Shown here: positions 8,591 to 20,150 of the stretch, in pieces
Position numbering within the stretch: position 1 is the first letter of the stretch
Layout: each line of letters begins with the position of its first letter
DNA from: Pseudoblastomonas marina
GTDB lineage: Bacteria; Pseudomonadota; Alphaproteobacteria; Sphingomonadales; Sphingomonadaceae
DNA length: 64,000 nucleotides
Assembly (NCBI RefSeq): GCF_014641655.1
Contig: NZ_BMID01000001.1
Span: 2,446,427-2,510,426 of the forward strand
Direction of reading: 5' to 3'
Position numbers and translations under genes: made by a program
The notes under the pieces: model-generated
What the model was told of the DNA's origin: nothing
The model's database searches: none
The model's input: the letters and a program-made list of their open reading frames with translations, nothing else

Positions 8591-8619
8591 TTGACAGCAA
8601 GGCGGGCAGTCACGACATT
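8591..8619 (+). promoter_or_regulatory. Candidate promoter of the DUF1192 gene
   Basis: A perfect TTGACA -35 box (8591-8596) is followed after 17 bp by GACATT (8614-8619), a weak -10 box. The expected start site falls at about 8626, two bases before the ATG at 8628, so the message may be leaderless. Confidence 0.35.
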
Positions 8620-8627
8620 CCAGTTCG

Positions 8628-8831
8628 ATGGACGAAGACGATCGCCCCCGCCCGCGCGGAGACGCGGCAGAGGCCCTTTCGAAGGAGAGCCTCGATCCCT
8701 ATTCGGTGGCCGAGCTTCAGGCGCGGATCGCCCTGCTCGAAGCCGAAATCGAACGGGTCAGGGCGCATCGCGACAAATCCACCGCCCACCGCGCCGCGGC
8801 GGACGCACTTTTCGGCAAGCCCGCCACGTGA
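8628..8831 (+). CDS. DUF1192 domain protein
   Basis: The 67-residue product belongs to the small alphaproteobacterial DUF1192 family, of unknown function. The N-terminus is acidic and Pro/Arg-rich. The conserved core YSVAELQARIALLEAEIERV (about residues 25-45) is a short amphipathic helix likely to form a coiled coil, followed by a KSTAHRAAADALF tail. It is divergent from the quinone oxidoreductase and 113 nt upstream of clpA on the same strand. No clear ribosome-binding site precedes the ATG, in line with a possible leaderless transcript. Confidence 0.75.
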   Translation: MDEDDRPRPRGDAAEALSKESLDPYSVAELQARIALLEAEIERVRAHRDKSTAHRAAADALFGKPAT

Positions 8832-8944
8832 AGCGCGCAGCCTTATTTCAATTCATTCAACTTGCGGTCAATAAAGACCTGCTAGAGAGACAATCCCATC
8901 GGGCCCCATCCAGACGGATCATTCGCCCGCAATCCAGGTGACCA

Positions 8945-11317
8945 ATGCCGAGTTTTGCCCAAAGCCTCGAGAAAACACTGCACAATGCGCTGTCGCATGC
9001 CGGCGAGCGCAACCACGAGTATGCGACACTCGAGCACCTCCTCCTTGCGCTGGTGCAGGATGAGGACGCGGCGCAGGTAATGGGTGCCTGCGGGGTCGAT
9101 CTCGACGAGCTCGGCGCGGCGGTGACGCAATATATCGACGAGGAATATCAATCGCTGAAGGTCGACGATGCCGTCGATCCGCAGCCGACGGCGGGCTTCC
9201 AGCGCGTCATCCAGCGCGCGATCCTCCACGTGCAATCCTCGGGCAAGGATACGGTGACCGGCGCCAACGTTCTCGTCGCGCTGTTCTCCGAACGCGATTC
9301 CTACGCGGTCTATTTCCTCCAGCAGCAGGACATGAGCAGGCTCGACGCGGTCAGCTTCATCAGCCACGGCATCGGCAAGAACGGCAAGCGTGCCGACGTA
9401 GCGCCGCCGCAGGGCGCCGAGGGCGATGCCGCGCAGGTCGAGGACAAGGCCGGCAAGGACAAGAAGGAAAGCGCCCTCGACCAGTTCACGGTCAATCTCA
9501 ACCAGCGCGCCGAAGACGGGAAAATCGACCCGCTGATCGGGCGCGGGCCGGAGGTCGATCGCACCGTCCAGATTCTCTGCCGCCGGTCGAAGAACAACCC
9601 GCTCTATGTCGGCGATCCGGGCGTCGGCAAGACCGCCATCGCCGAGGGCCTGGCGCGCAAGATCGTCGAAGGCGACGTGCCCGAGGTCCTGCAAGACGCG
9701 GTGATCTATTCGCTCGACATGGGCGCGCTGCTCGCGGGTACACGTTATCGCGGCGATTTCGAGGAGCGACTCAAGCAGGTCGTGACAGAGCTCGAGGGCA
9801 TGCCCGAAGCGATCCTGTTCATCGACGAAATTCACACGGTGATCGGCGCGGGTGCGACCAGCGGCGGGGCGATGGATGCCTCGAACCTGCTCAAGCCGGC
9901 ACTGTCGAGCGGCGCGATCCGCTGCATCGGTTCGACGACCTACAAGGAATTCCGCAACCACTTCGAGAAGGACCGCGCGCTGCTGCGCCGGTTCCAGAAG
10001 ATCGACGTCAACGAGCCGACGATCGAGGACACGATCAAGATCCTCAAGGGGCTCAAAAGTGCGTTCGAGGAGCACCACAAGGTCAAGTACACGCCCGATG
10101 CGCTCAAGACCGCGGTCGAGCTCTCGGCGCGTTACATCAACGACCGCAAGCTGCCCGACAAGGCGATCGACGTGGTCGACGAGGTTGGCGCGATGCAGAT
10201 GCTGGTCCCGCCTAGCCGTCGCAAGAAGAAGATCACCGCCAAGGAAATCGAGTCGGTCGTGGCGACGATGGCGCGGATCCCCCCGAAATCGGTATCGGCC
10301 GACGACAAGAAGGCGCTCGAAAACCTCGAGCGCGACTTGAAGCACGTCGTATTCGGGCAGGACCGTGCGGTCGAGAAACTGTCGGTCGCGATGAAGCTGT
10401 CGCGCGCCGGATTGCGCGACCCGGACAAGCCGATCGGCTCGTTCCTGTTTTCCGGCCCGACCGGGGTCGGCAAGACCGAGGTCGCGCGCCAGCTCGCCTC
10501 GATCATGGGGATCGAACTGAAGCGCTTCGACATGTCCGAATACATGGAGCGCCACAGCGTTTCGCGCCTGATCGGCGCGCCGCCGGGCTATGTCGGTTAC
10601 GACCAGGGCGGGTTGCTGACCGATGCGATCGACCAGAACCCGCATTGCGTCCTGCTGCTCGACGAGATCGAGAAGGCCCATCCGGACCTGTTCAACATCC
10701 TGCTGCAGGTGATGGATAACGGCCGACTGACCGACCATCACGGCAAGACAGTCGATTTCCGTAACGTGGTGCTGATCATGACCACCAATGCCGGCGCGGC
10801 CGACATGGCGAGCCAGGGGATCGGCTTCGGCGACGTGTCGAAGGAAGATGCGAGCGAGGAGGCGGTGAAGAAGATGTTCACCCCCGAATTCCGCAACCGC
10901 CTCGATGCGATCGTGCCGTTCACCTATCTCGGCAAGGACACCGTCGCGCGCGTGGTCGACAAGTTCGTCATCCAGCTCGAACTGCAGCTGGCCGACCAGA
11001 ACGTCCACATCCAGCTCGACGACGATGCCAAGGCATGGCTCGGCAAGCGCGGCTACGACAAGCTCTACGGCGCGCGCCCGATGGCACGCCTGATCCAGGA
11101 GAAGGTCAAGCAGCCGCTCGCCGAGGAGCTGTTGTTCGGCAAGCTTGCCAATGGCGGCGAGGTCGATGTCGGGGTGAAGGACGACAAGCTGCATTTCGCC
11201 ATCACCTCTGCCGCACCCAAGCCCGCGCCGAAGAAGAAGAAGGCGAAGCCGACCGCGAAGAAGTCCAAATCGGGCGGTGCGGAAAAAGCCGAGGACGCGT
11301 CGGGCGACGAAGGCTGA
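8945..11317 (+). CDS. clpA: ATP-dependent Clp protease ATP-binding subunit ClpA
   Basis: ClpA is the AAA+ unfoldase that feeds substrates to ClpP. The 790-residue protein has an N-terminal Clp_N repeat domain (about 1-140) and two AAA modules with Walker A motifs GDPGVGKTAIAEG (about 222) and GPTGVGKTEVARQ (about 503). Walker B FIDEIH and LLLDEIEKAH are intact. After the conserved C-terminal D2 domain comes an unusual Lys/Pro/Ala-rich tail of about 35 residues. The adaptor gene clpS, often directly upstream in other bacteria, is not present here. An intrinsic terminator follows the stop codon. Confidence 0.96.
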   Translation: MPSFAQSLEKTLHNALSHAGERNHEYATLEHLLLALVQDEDAAQVMGACGVDLDELGAAVTQYIDEEYQSLKVDDAVDPQPTAGFQRVIQRAILHVQSSGKDTVTGANVLVALFSERDSYAVYFLQQQDMSRLDAVSFISHGIGKNGKRADVAPPQGAEGDAAQVEDKAGKDKKESALDQFTVNLNQRAEDGKIDPLIGRGPEVDRTVQILCRRSKNNPLYVGDPGVGKTAIAEGLARKIVEGDVPEVLQDAVIYSLDMGALLAGTRYRGDFEERLKQVVTELEGMPEAILFIDEIHTVIGAGATSGGAMDASNLLKPALSSGAIRCIGSTTYKEFRNHFEKDRALLRRFQKIDVNEPTIEDTIKILKGLKSAFEEHHKVKYTPDALKTAVELSARYINDRKLPDKAIDVVDEVGAMQMLVPPSRRKKKITAKEIESVVATMARIPPKSVSADDKKALENLERDLKHVVFGQDRAVEKLSVAMKLSRAGLRDPDKPIGSFLFSGPTGVGKTEVARQLASIMGIELKRFDMSEYMERHSVSRLIGAPPGYVGYDQGGLLTDAIDQNPHCVLLLDEIEKAHPDLFNILLQVMDNGRLTDHHGKTVDFRNVVLIMTTNAGAADMASQGIGFGDVSKEDASEEAVKKMFTPEFRNRLDAIVPFTYLGKDTVARVVDKFVIQLELQLADQNVHIQLDDDAKAWLGKRGYDKLYGARPMARLIQEKVKQPLAEELLFGKLANGGEVDVGVKDDKLHFAITSAAPKPAPKKKKAKPTAKKSKSGGAEKAEDASGDEG

Positions 11318-11342
11318 CAGGGATTGGCGATTGAATGAGAAG

Positions 11343-11373
11343 CGGGTGGGTGCAGCAATGCACCCGCCCGTTT
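11343..11373 (+). terminator. Intrinsic terminator of clpA
   Basis: A 12-bp stem with one G-T pair (11343-11354 with 11359-11370), a GCAA tetraloop and a short TTT tail follow clpA by 25 nt. It separates clpA from the peptidase gene. Confidence 0.7.
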
Positions 11374-11389
11374 CTACAGGGAGGGTTGC

Positions 11390-13072
11390 ATGAGGTTCGC
11401 GCTGTGTTTCGCCGCATTGGGCGCGCTGCTTTCAAGCCCGCTTTCGGCGCAGGATTTCGGCGAGCGGCGCAGTCTGGTCTCGGGTCTTCCGCTGACCGAG
11501 GACCAGCAGGCGATCGACCCGCAGCATCTGTGGCTCGATATCTGGGTCGATCCCGCTAGCCAAAGCATCCGCGGCAAGGCCGCCTATAGCCTCGCGATCG
11601 AAGGGGAGGCGGACGTGGTCGAGCTCGAGCTCGACGGACTCTTTCGCGTCACCCGCGTCGCGCTCGGCAAGATCGAGCTGCCCGCCGAGGGCTATCGGCA
11701 TGCCGATGGATTGCTTTCGATCCCGATCGAGGTCAGCCGGGGCGCCAATGGACGGCTTGACGTCACGATCGAATACGAAGGCCAGCCGCGCATTGCACCC
11801 AACGCGCCGTGGGACGGCGGCTTCGTGTGGACCCAGACGCCGGGCGGCGAGCCGTGGATCGCGACCGCAATCCAGGGGGAAGGTTGCGACCTGCTGTTCC
11901 CCTGCATCGACAACGCTGCGAAGGAGATCGGCCGCGTCGAGAGCACGATCTGGGTGCCCGAAGCATCGAACCTCTACGCGGCGGGTAACGGCAGCCTGGT
12001 CGACACCGTCGTCGCGGGCGATTGGCGCGGCTATCGCTGGGCCGCGCGCCAACCCAATACCTACGCGATCGCGCTCAACATCGCGCCCTACAAACTGATC
12101 GAACGCACGCACCGTGCCCCCTCGGGCCAGGACGTACCGCTCGTCTTCTACCACCTGCCCGGCGACGGCGCGCCCGCCGCGCGGCTGCTCGACGAGCTGG
12201 CGAAATATCTCGACTGGTTCGAGCGCCGGATCGGCCCCTACCCCTTTGCCGACGAGAAGGCCGGCATCGCGCAGACGCCGCATCTCGGCATGGAGCACCA
12301 GACGATCAACGCCTACGGCAATGAATTCAGGGTCACGGACGAGCCATACGACTGGCTGCTGTTCCACGAATTCGCGCACGAATGGTTCGCCAACCAGATG
12401 ACCAACCGCGCGCCTGCCGACATGTGGCTCAACGAGGCGATGGCGAGTTATATGGAGGCGCTCTACCTGCGGGATATCGCCGGTGAGGACGCGTATCGCT
12501 CCAAGCTTGCCGAATACCACGCTCGGATTGCCAGCCGTGTTGCGGTCGCGCCGCGCGATGCGATCGACGACGGTGCCTATCTCGGCGGCGGCGGCTGGGG
12601 CACCGACATCTATTTCAAGGGCAGCTGGGTCCTTCATACGTTACGCGGGCTGATCGGTGACGAGGCGCTTTTCGCCAGCCTGACGCGGCTGGTCTACGCT
12701 ACGCCCGAACCAAAGCCCGGCGCAATCGCCCCGCTGCTCCGCGACACCGACGAATTCCTCACCATCCTCGAGCAAGAGAGCGGGTGCGAGCTCGGCTGGT
12801 TCTTCGAGGCCTACCTGCGCCAGCCCGCGCTGCCTCGGCTCTCGGCGACGCGAAACGGCCAATTTCTCGATCTCGAATGGACCGTGCCGGGCGGCCTGGC
12901 CTTCCCGATGCCGATCGAGGTCGCGGCGGGGGGCGAGGTGCGGGTCGCGCGTTTCACGGACAACCGCGCGCGCATCGACCTGGGCAGCGAGGACGCACCT
13001 TATACGCTCGATCCGGAAAGCAGGATCCTGCGTGCATTGCCGCCGCCTGCGCCATCGCCGGCACCGCGTTAG
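11390..13072 (+). CDS. M1 family metallopeptidase, secreted
   Basis: This is a zinc aminopeptidase of the gluzincin M1 family. A signal peptide (about residues 1-20, ending LSSPLSAQ) predicts export to the periplasm. The N-terminal beta-sandwich is followed by the catalytic domain with HEFAH (about residue 326) and the downstream NEAMASY glutamate 18 residues on, so both zinc and catalytic ligands are present. The 560-residue length lacks the large C-terminal helical domain of PepN. GGAGGG just upstream of the ATG is an excellent ribosome-binding site. It probably processes peptides for nutrition. Confidence 0.88.
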   Translation: MRFALCFAALGALLSSPLSAQDFGERRSLVSGLPLTEDQQAIDPQHLWLDIWVDPASQSIRGKAAYSLAIEGEADVVELELDGLFRVTRVALGKIELPAEGYRHADGLLSIPIEVSRGANGRLDVTIEYEGQPRIAPNAPWDGGFVWTQTPGGEPWIATAIQGEGCDLLFPCIDNAAKEIGRVESTIWVPEASNLYAAGNGSLVDTVVAGDWRGYRWAARQPNTYAIALNIAPYKLIERTHRAPSGQDVPLVFYHLPGDGAPAARLLDELAKYLDWFERRIGPYPFADEKAGIAQTPHLGMEHQTINAYGNEFRVTDEPYDWLLFHEFAHEWFANQMTNRAPADMWLNEAMASYMEALYLRDIAGEDAYRSKLAEYHARIASRVAVAPRDAIDDGAYLGGGGWGTDIYFKGSWVLHTLRGLIGDEALFASLTRLVYATPEPKPGAIAPLLRDTDEFLTILEQESGCELGWFFEAYLRQPALPRLSATRNGQFLDLEWTVPGGLAFPMPIEVAAGGEVRVARFTDNRARIDLGSEDAPYTLDPESRILRALPPPAPSPAPR

Positions 13073-13105
13073 GAACCCTTCGCGCGCCGCACCGCTTATC
13101 TGGCT

Positions 13106-14137
13106 GTGAGCGCACCCTTTTCCTGGATCCGGCCCGAACCCTGGGGCATCCACGTGGTGCCCGCCGACGCGTGGATCGATCCCGGTCGCCCGGTCGGGCG
13201 CGCACTCGTGACCCACGGCCACGCCGATCATGCCCGCGGCGGCCATGGCGAGACGATCGCCACTCCCGAGACGCTGGCGATCATGGCGCTGCGCTATCGC
13301 ACCGGCGTCGAGGACGAGAACGGCGAGTTGCCCACTCGGGCGACCCCGGTCGAATATGGCGAGACGATCCGCCTACCCGGCGGCGTCGATGCGACTTACA
13401 TTCCCGCCGGCCACGTGCTCGGAAGCGCACAGATCCTGCTCGAACACGCGGGCGAGCGGATCGTCTGCACCGGCGATTACAAGCGCCGCGCCGATCCGAC
13501 ATGTCCGCCCTTCGAAGTCACCCCCTGCGACGTCTTCATCACCGAGGCGACCTTCGGCCTGCCGCTCTTCACCCACCCTCCGATTGAGGAGGAGATGGGA
13601 AAGCTGCTCGGACGGCTCGAGGCGCATCCCGATTCATGCGTGCTGGTCGGCGCCTATGCGCTGGGCAAGGCGCAGCGGGTGATCGCCGAATTGCGCGCGG
13701 CGGGGCATACGCAGCCGATCTACCTCCACGGCGCGATGGAGAAGATGTGCCGGCTCTACGAGGAACACGGCGTCGAATTGGGCGAATTACGGCTCGTCTC
13801 GGACCACGCAAAGGACGCCATGCGCGGGCACGTCGTGGTCTGCCCGCCCGGCGCATTGAACGATCGCTGGAGCCGCCGCCTGCCCGATCCGATCACCGCC
13901 ATGGCAAGCGGCTGGATGCGGGTGCGCCAGCGCGCACGCCAGCGCAATGTCGAGCTGCCGCTGGTGATTTCGGACCATGCCGATTGGGGCGAGCTGACCC
14001 GCACGATCGAGGAGGTCGACGCGCAGGAGACCTGGATCACCCATGGCCGCGAGGATGCGCTGCTGCGTTGGTGCCAGCTCCACCAGCGCCGCGCACGGGC
14101 TCTGGCGCTGGTCGGCTACGAGGACGAGGATGATTAG
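13106..14137 (+). CDS. Ligase-associated DNA exonuclease, metallo-beta-lactamase fold
   Basis: This 343-residue MBL-fold/beta-CASP-like nuclease belongs to the family encoded next to ATP-dependent DNA ligases. The metal motif THGHADHARGGH is near residue 36, and later ligands appear in ICTGDYK, the HGAMEKM loop and SDHADW. The GTG at 13106 begins MSAPFSW; the next gene starts 2 nt after the stop, so the two form one unit. The nuclease probably trims DNA ends before ligation in a repair pathway. The usual further partners, an Lhr-type helicase and a PdeM phosphoesterase, are not adjacent. Confidence 0.88.
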   Translation: MSAPFSWIRPEPWGIHVVPADAWIDPGRPVGRALVTHGHADHARGGHGETIATPETLAIMALRYRTGVEDENGELPTRATPVEYGETIRLPGGVDATYIPAGHVLGSAQILLEHAGERIVCTGDYKRRADPTCPPFEVTPCDVFITEATFGLPLFTHPPIEEEMGKLLGRLEAHPDSCVLVGAYALGKAQRVIAELRAAGHTQPIYLHGAMEKMCRLYEEHGVELGELRLVSDHAKDAMRGHVVVCPPGALNDRWSRRLPDPITAMASGWMRVRQRARQRNVELPLVISDHADWGELTRTIEEVDAQETWITHGREDALLRWCQLHQRRARALALVGYEDEDD

Positions 14138-14139
14138 GG

Positions 14140-15759
14140 ATGGATGAGTTCGCCGCCCTGATCGATGCGCTGATCTACACGCGCAGCCGCAACGAGAAAT
14201 TGCGGCTGATCGCCGAATATCTGCGCGCCACGCCCGATCCAGACCGCGGCTGGGCGCTGGCGTCGCTGACCAACGAGCTCGACTTCCCTGCGGTAAAGAG
14301 CTCGACCATCCGCAACCTGCTCAAGGAGCGAATCGATCCGGTGCTGTGGACGCTGAGCCGCGATTTCGTGGGTGATACGGCGGAGACCGCGAGCCTGCTG
14401 TGGGAGACCGGGCAGGTCGGCGCGAAGACCGACGTCACGACGTCATTGTCGCTGGACGAGGTGGTCGGGCGGCTTTCGGCGATGACCCGCGGCACGGTAG
14501 CGACCGAACTGCCGAAGCTGCTCGACGCGCTCGACGTGAACGGGCGTTACGCCCTGCTCAAGCTCGCGACCGGCGGGATGCGGGTCGGCGTGTCCTCGCG
14601 CCTCGCCAAGACGGCCTTCGCGCAAGCGTTCGAGGTCTCGATCGACGATGTTGAGGAATACTGGCACGGGCTCGAGCCGCCCTTCCCCGAACTGTTCGCC
14701 TGGGCGGCCGAGGGCGAAGATCCTCCCGATATCGAGAACTTGCCTACCTTCCGCCCGTTCATGCTGGCCCATCCGCTCGAGGAAACGGAGGTTTCGCTCA
14801 AGGATTACGCGGCCGAATGGAAGTGGGATGGGATCCGGGTCCAGCTGGTCCGCGCCGGCCATGAGGGCGAGGAACAGACCAAGCTCTATTCGCGCTCGGG
14901 CGACGATATCTCCGCCACCTTCCCCGAGTTGCTCGACGCGCTCCCGATCAATGCAGTGCTTGACGGCGAATTGCTCGTACGCGGCGCGACGCAGGGAGGA
15001 GAAGAGGGTGGCGCGGCCAGTTTCAACGCGCTCCAGCAGCGGCTCGGGCGTAAGACCGTCAGCAAGAAGATGCTGCGCGAGGCCCCGGCGTTCGTGCGGC
15101 TCTACGACGTGCTGATCCTCGAAGGCGAGGATCTACGAGAGTTGGTGTGGGAGAAGCGGCGCAAGAGGCTCGAGGGTCTGATGTCCCACCTGCCCGATTC
15201 GCATTTCGATCTTTCGGCGCTGGTCGAGGCACGCGATTTCGAGCACCTCACCGAGATCCGCGAACGCAGCCGCGACGATGCGATCGAGGGGCTGATGCTC
15301 AAGCGCCGTGACGCGCCCTATGTCGCCGGGCGCCGGACCGGGCTTTGGTACAAGTGGAAGCGCGACCCGCTGCTGGTCGATTGCGTGCTGATGTATGCCC
15401 AGCGCGGCAGCGGCCGGCGCAGCTCGTTCTTTTCCGACTACACGTTCGGCTGCTGGGACGGCGATCCCGACGAGGGCGCGGACCTGCTCCCGGTCGGCAA
15501 GGCCTATTCGGGCTTCACCGACGCCGAACTGAAGAAGCTCGACCGGCACGTCCGCAGCAACACGATCAACCGTTTCGGCCCGGTGCGCGAGACCGACAAG
15601 TCACTGGTGTTCGAAGTCGCGTTCGACAGCGTCCACGAAAGCAAGCGCCACAAATCGGGCCTCGCGATGCGCTTTCCCCGCATCCACCGCATCCGCTGGG
15701 ACAAGCCGGTGCACGAGGCCGACCGGATAGAGGCACTCAGGGCGCTGATCAGGGACTAG
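14140..15759 (+). CDS. ATP-dependent DNA ligase (exonuclease-associated family)
   Basis: This 539-residue ligase seals nicks using ATP, unlike the replicative NAD-dependent LigA. The N-terminal DNA-binding helical domain (about 1-200) precedes the nucleotidyltransferase core, whose adenylated lysine lies in WKWDGIR (about residue 227). Motif III-V elements (LDGELLVRG, EGLMLKRRDAPY, WYKWKRD) and a C-terminal OB domain are present. It is translationally tied to the MBL exonuclease. Its stop codon overlaps that of the convergent carbonic anhydrase gene by four bases (CTAG). Confidence 0.9.
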   Translation: MDEFAALIDALIYTRSRNEKLRLIAEYLRATPDPDRGWALASLTNELDFPAVKSSTIRNLLKERIDPVLWTLSRDFVGDTAETASLLWETGQVGAKTDVTTSLSLDEVVGRLSAMTRGTVATELPKLLDALDVNGRYALLKLATGGMRVGVSSRLAKTAFAQAFEVSIDDVEEYWHGLEPPFPELFAWAAEGEDPPDIENLPTFRPFMLAHPLEETEVSLKDYAAEWKWDGIRVQLVRAGHEGEEQTKLYSRSGDDISATFPELLDALPINAVLDGELLVRGATQGGEEGGAASFNALQQRLGRKTVSKKMLREAPAFVRLYDVLILEGEDLRELVWEKRRKRLEGLMSHLPDSHFDLSALVEARDFEHLTEIRERSRDDAIEGLMLKRRDAPYVAGRRTGLWYKWKRDPLLVDCVLMYAQRGSGRRSSFFSDYTFGCWDGDPDEGADLLPVGKAYSGFTDAELKKLDRHVRSNTINRFGPVRETDKSLVFEVAFDSVHESKRHKSGLAMRFPRIHRIRWDKPVHEADRIEALRALIRD

Positions 15760-16313
15760 TCGTCGAGATCCGCGATCGCGCCCTTATGGTGCCGCGCATT
15801 CTCGGTATAATGCACCACGCCCGCGCGCATGCCGGCGACGGCGGTATCGGGCAGGTCGCGCAGTTTCTTTGCCGGGCGGCCGGCCCACAGCTCGCGCGCG
15901 CCCATCACCTTGTTTTCTAGCAGCATCGCGCCCGCCGCGAGCATCGCGTCCGAGCCGATCACCGCCTTGTTCATTGCAATCGCGCCGAGGCCGACGAAGC
16001 CGCGATCCTCGATCGTGCAGCCATGCACCATCGCCATGTGGCCGATCAGCACGTCGTCGCCGATGATCAGCGGGCTGCCCTCGGGGTCTCCCGGCTTGGG
16101 CGGGTCGCAATGGAGCACGCTGCCGTCCTGCACGTTGGTCCGCTCGCCGATCACGATCCGGCTGACATCGGCGCGCAGCACGCAATTGTACCAGATCGAG
16201 CTGTCCGCCCCGATCTCGACATCGCCGATGATCCGGCAGCCGGGCGCGATGAAGGCGCTGTCGTGGATGCGCGGGGTCTTGCCGTGGATGGGAATGATCG
16301 AAACGCCGTCCAT
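15756..16313 (-). CDS. Gamma-type carbonic anhydrase family protein
   Basis: The 185-residue left-handed beta-helix protein has the hexapeptide repeats of the gamma-carbonic anhydrase/YrdA family. Three histidines that would bind the metal are visible in HCDPP, LIGHMAM and VHGC. It forms trimers in relatives; some members hydrate CO2 while many have no proven activity. The ATG at 16313 has an ideal AGGAGG upstream, which rules out the longer in-frame upstream extension. It lies 10 nt downstream of the MFS/spermidine-synthase-like gene and is probably co-transcribed with it. Confidence 0.87.
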   Translation of the reverse strand: MDGVSIIPIHGKTPRIHDSAFIAPGCRIIGDVEIGADSSIWYNCVLRADVSRIVIGERTNVQDGSVLHCDPPKPGDPEGSPLIIGDDVLIGHMAMVHGCTIEDRGFVGLGAIAMNKAVIGSDAMLAAGAMLLENKVMGARELWAGRPAKKLRDLPDTAVAGMRAGVVHYTENARHHKGAIADLDD

Positions 16314-16323
16314 GGCGTACCTC

Positions 16324-18533
16324 CTATTTGGCGGAAAAGACTTCGCCCCATTCGATATAGGGCAGGATCGAGGCATGCGAATCGGTCCATGCCTCGCGCC
16401 CGTCATTGCGCAGCCGGTACCACGGCTGCTCGGTCGAGCGGGACAAGGTCTCGAGAGTCGCCTGGTCCTCGGCCAGCGCAACCCACCACGACGAGGTCAG
16501 CGGCCAGCCTCCCTCGGGATTGTCGCGCCGGATCATCGCAGCCATCCCGCTCGCATCGGCGAGCGCGGCAAGCGAGGGTTCGAGGTCGATATAGCGGTTC
16601 GAAATATGGACCAGCAGCACCCCGCCCGGGGCGAGACTGCGTCGATAGGTCGCCATCGCTTCGGTGGTGAGCAGGTGGAGCGGGATCGAGTCGGACGAGA
16701 ATGCATCGACCGCGAGCAGGTCGTAGCGGTCGGCAGCTCCTTCCGCGAGGCGGACGCGCGCATCGCCGACCACCATGTCCGCCGCGGGCGCACATTCGCG
16801 GATATAGGTGAAGATGCCCTCGCGCGAATAATCGACGACCAGCGGGTCGATCTCGAAGAAGGTCCAGCGCTGGCCCGGGCGTCGGTAACAGGCGAGCGTT
16901 CCTACCCCGAGCCCGACCACGCCGACCCGTGCATCGGGCGCAGCCGCGCGCAGCGCGAGACCGATGCCCGAGGTCTCGCCGTAATAGGTCGTGGGCTCCT
17001 TGCGCCTGGCGGGCGTTGCCATTTGCGCGCCGTGGAGCGTTGTGCCGTGGGCCAGCGTGCGCTGCACCCCGTCGCTGCGCACTGTATAGACCCCGAAATA
17101 GGAACGGTCGCGCGCGCCCGACAGGCTCGTCTCGATCGACGGAACCCCTCCCATCGACAGCATCGCGATCGCGAGCGTGGCGGTGAAGAAGCGGCGATCG
17201 AAGGCAAGCAGCACCCCGCACAGCGCGATCAGGCTGTAGAGCAACGCGCGCAGCAGCTGGTCCTGATTGGGGTCGAGCCGGAACAGCACCGCCCCGGCGA
17301 TCGCCGCGATCAGGAGTATGAACAGCCCGACCGTCCTCTTCTGCCGGGCGTCGAAGCCCCGGCCGCGCGGCCAGTCAAACCAGGCGAGCGGCGGCAGCAG
17401 CGCCGCCGCGGCGAGGACGAGTATCGGATGCTCCCACACCCAGTCGAACAGCGTCGGCGCGACCAGTGCGGCGAACACCCCGCCCAGCGCGCCCCCGGCG
17501 GACATGACGAGATAGAAGAAGGTAAGCCGGTCGGGCGCCGGGCGCAGTTCGAACAGCCGCGCATGGAGCGCTACAGCGACCACGAACAACATCACGACCG
17601 AGGCGAGCCCCGCCATCAGCGGGAGATTGCTGGCTCCGGTCAACGATAACCCGCCGACCAGCATGACGATCGACGGTGCAATCAGGCAGAACATGAAGGC
17701 GAGGCGACGATTGTCGGCGAAGGCGATCGTGAAGCTGAGCAGGTAGAGCCCCAATGGGATCGCCCAGATCAGTGGCATCGCAACGATATCGGTGGTGAGG
17801 TGCGCGGTCGTCGACAGCATCAGGCCCGAGGGCACCGCGGCGAGCGCCAGCCACAGGAGGATAGCCCGGGTCGACGGCTTCTCGCTGGTCGGCTTGGCAA
17901 CCGCCGCCGATGCGACCGCACGCTCACCCGAGGCACCACGCGCGCGCAGCATCGACCAGCCGGTCCATGCCGTCAGTGCAATCAGCGCGCCGTAGCCGAG
18001 CGCCCAGGCGAGGGTCTGGGTTTCGACCGCCCAATACGGTTCGAGCAACAGAGGATAGGCGAACAGTCCCGCGAAGCTGCCGAAATTGGACGCTGCGTAG
18101 AGCGGATAGGGATCGTCCGCATCGGGCACTGCACCGAACCAGCGCTGGATCAGCGGCGCCTGCGCCGACACCGCGAAAAACAGTGGGCCGATACTCATCA
18201 AGAACAGCAGCGGGACCCAGAAGGTCGCCATGTCCTGGGCCTGTTCGCCGATATCGGCGAGCGTAATCGGCAGCGTCATGGCGGCAAGCCCGAGCAGCAC
18301 GAGGTGCCCGATCACCTGCGTCCGGAAGGCCAGCCGCCCGATGACGTGCGCATAGGCGTATCCGCCGAGCAGCAGCGCCTGGTAGACCAGCATCGCGCTG
18401 TTCCAGACATTGGGCGCGCCGCCGAGATCGGGCAGCGCGAGGCGTGCGACCATCGGCTGCACCATGAACAGCAGGAAGCTGCCGGCCAGGATGGTGATCA
18501 GAAACGGCAGGCGCCGTGTAGTTCGCCCGGCGC

Positions 18534-18537
<4 letters not shown>
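16324..18537 (-). CDS. Fused MFS-like membrane / spermidine synthase-like protein
   Basis: This 737-residue protein joins an N-terminal membrane half with about ten or more hydrophobic segments (residues 10-440) to a C-terminal soluble Rossmann domain resembling spermidine synthase. The latter has the glycine motif GVVGLGVGTLACY, an acidic FFEIDPLVV strand and DLLAVDAFSSDSIP. Family members are widespread, but the substrate of the fused form is unknown. The ATG at 18537 overlaps the GNAT stop codon (ATGA), which favours it over an ATG at 18558. Production of a polyamine is possible but unproven. Confidence 0.82.
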
Positions 18538-20139
<1,602 letters not shown>

Positions 20140-20150
20140 TCACGCGGCGA

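Noticed and set aside
8832-8944. Possible heat-shock promoter before clpA (CTTG-containing stretch)
   Set aside because: No convincing second half at the right spacing.
8882-11194. 770-codon open frame antisense to clpA
   Set aside because: It has no recognisable domain, mirrors the clpA codons in a GC-rich genome, and clpA is complete and conserved on the other strand.
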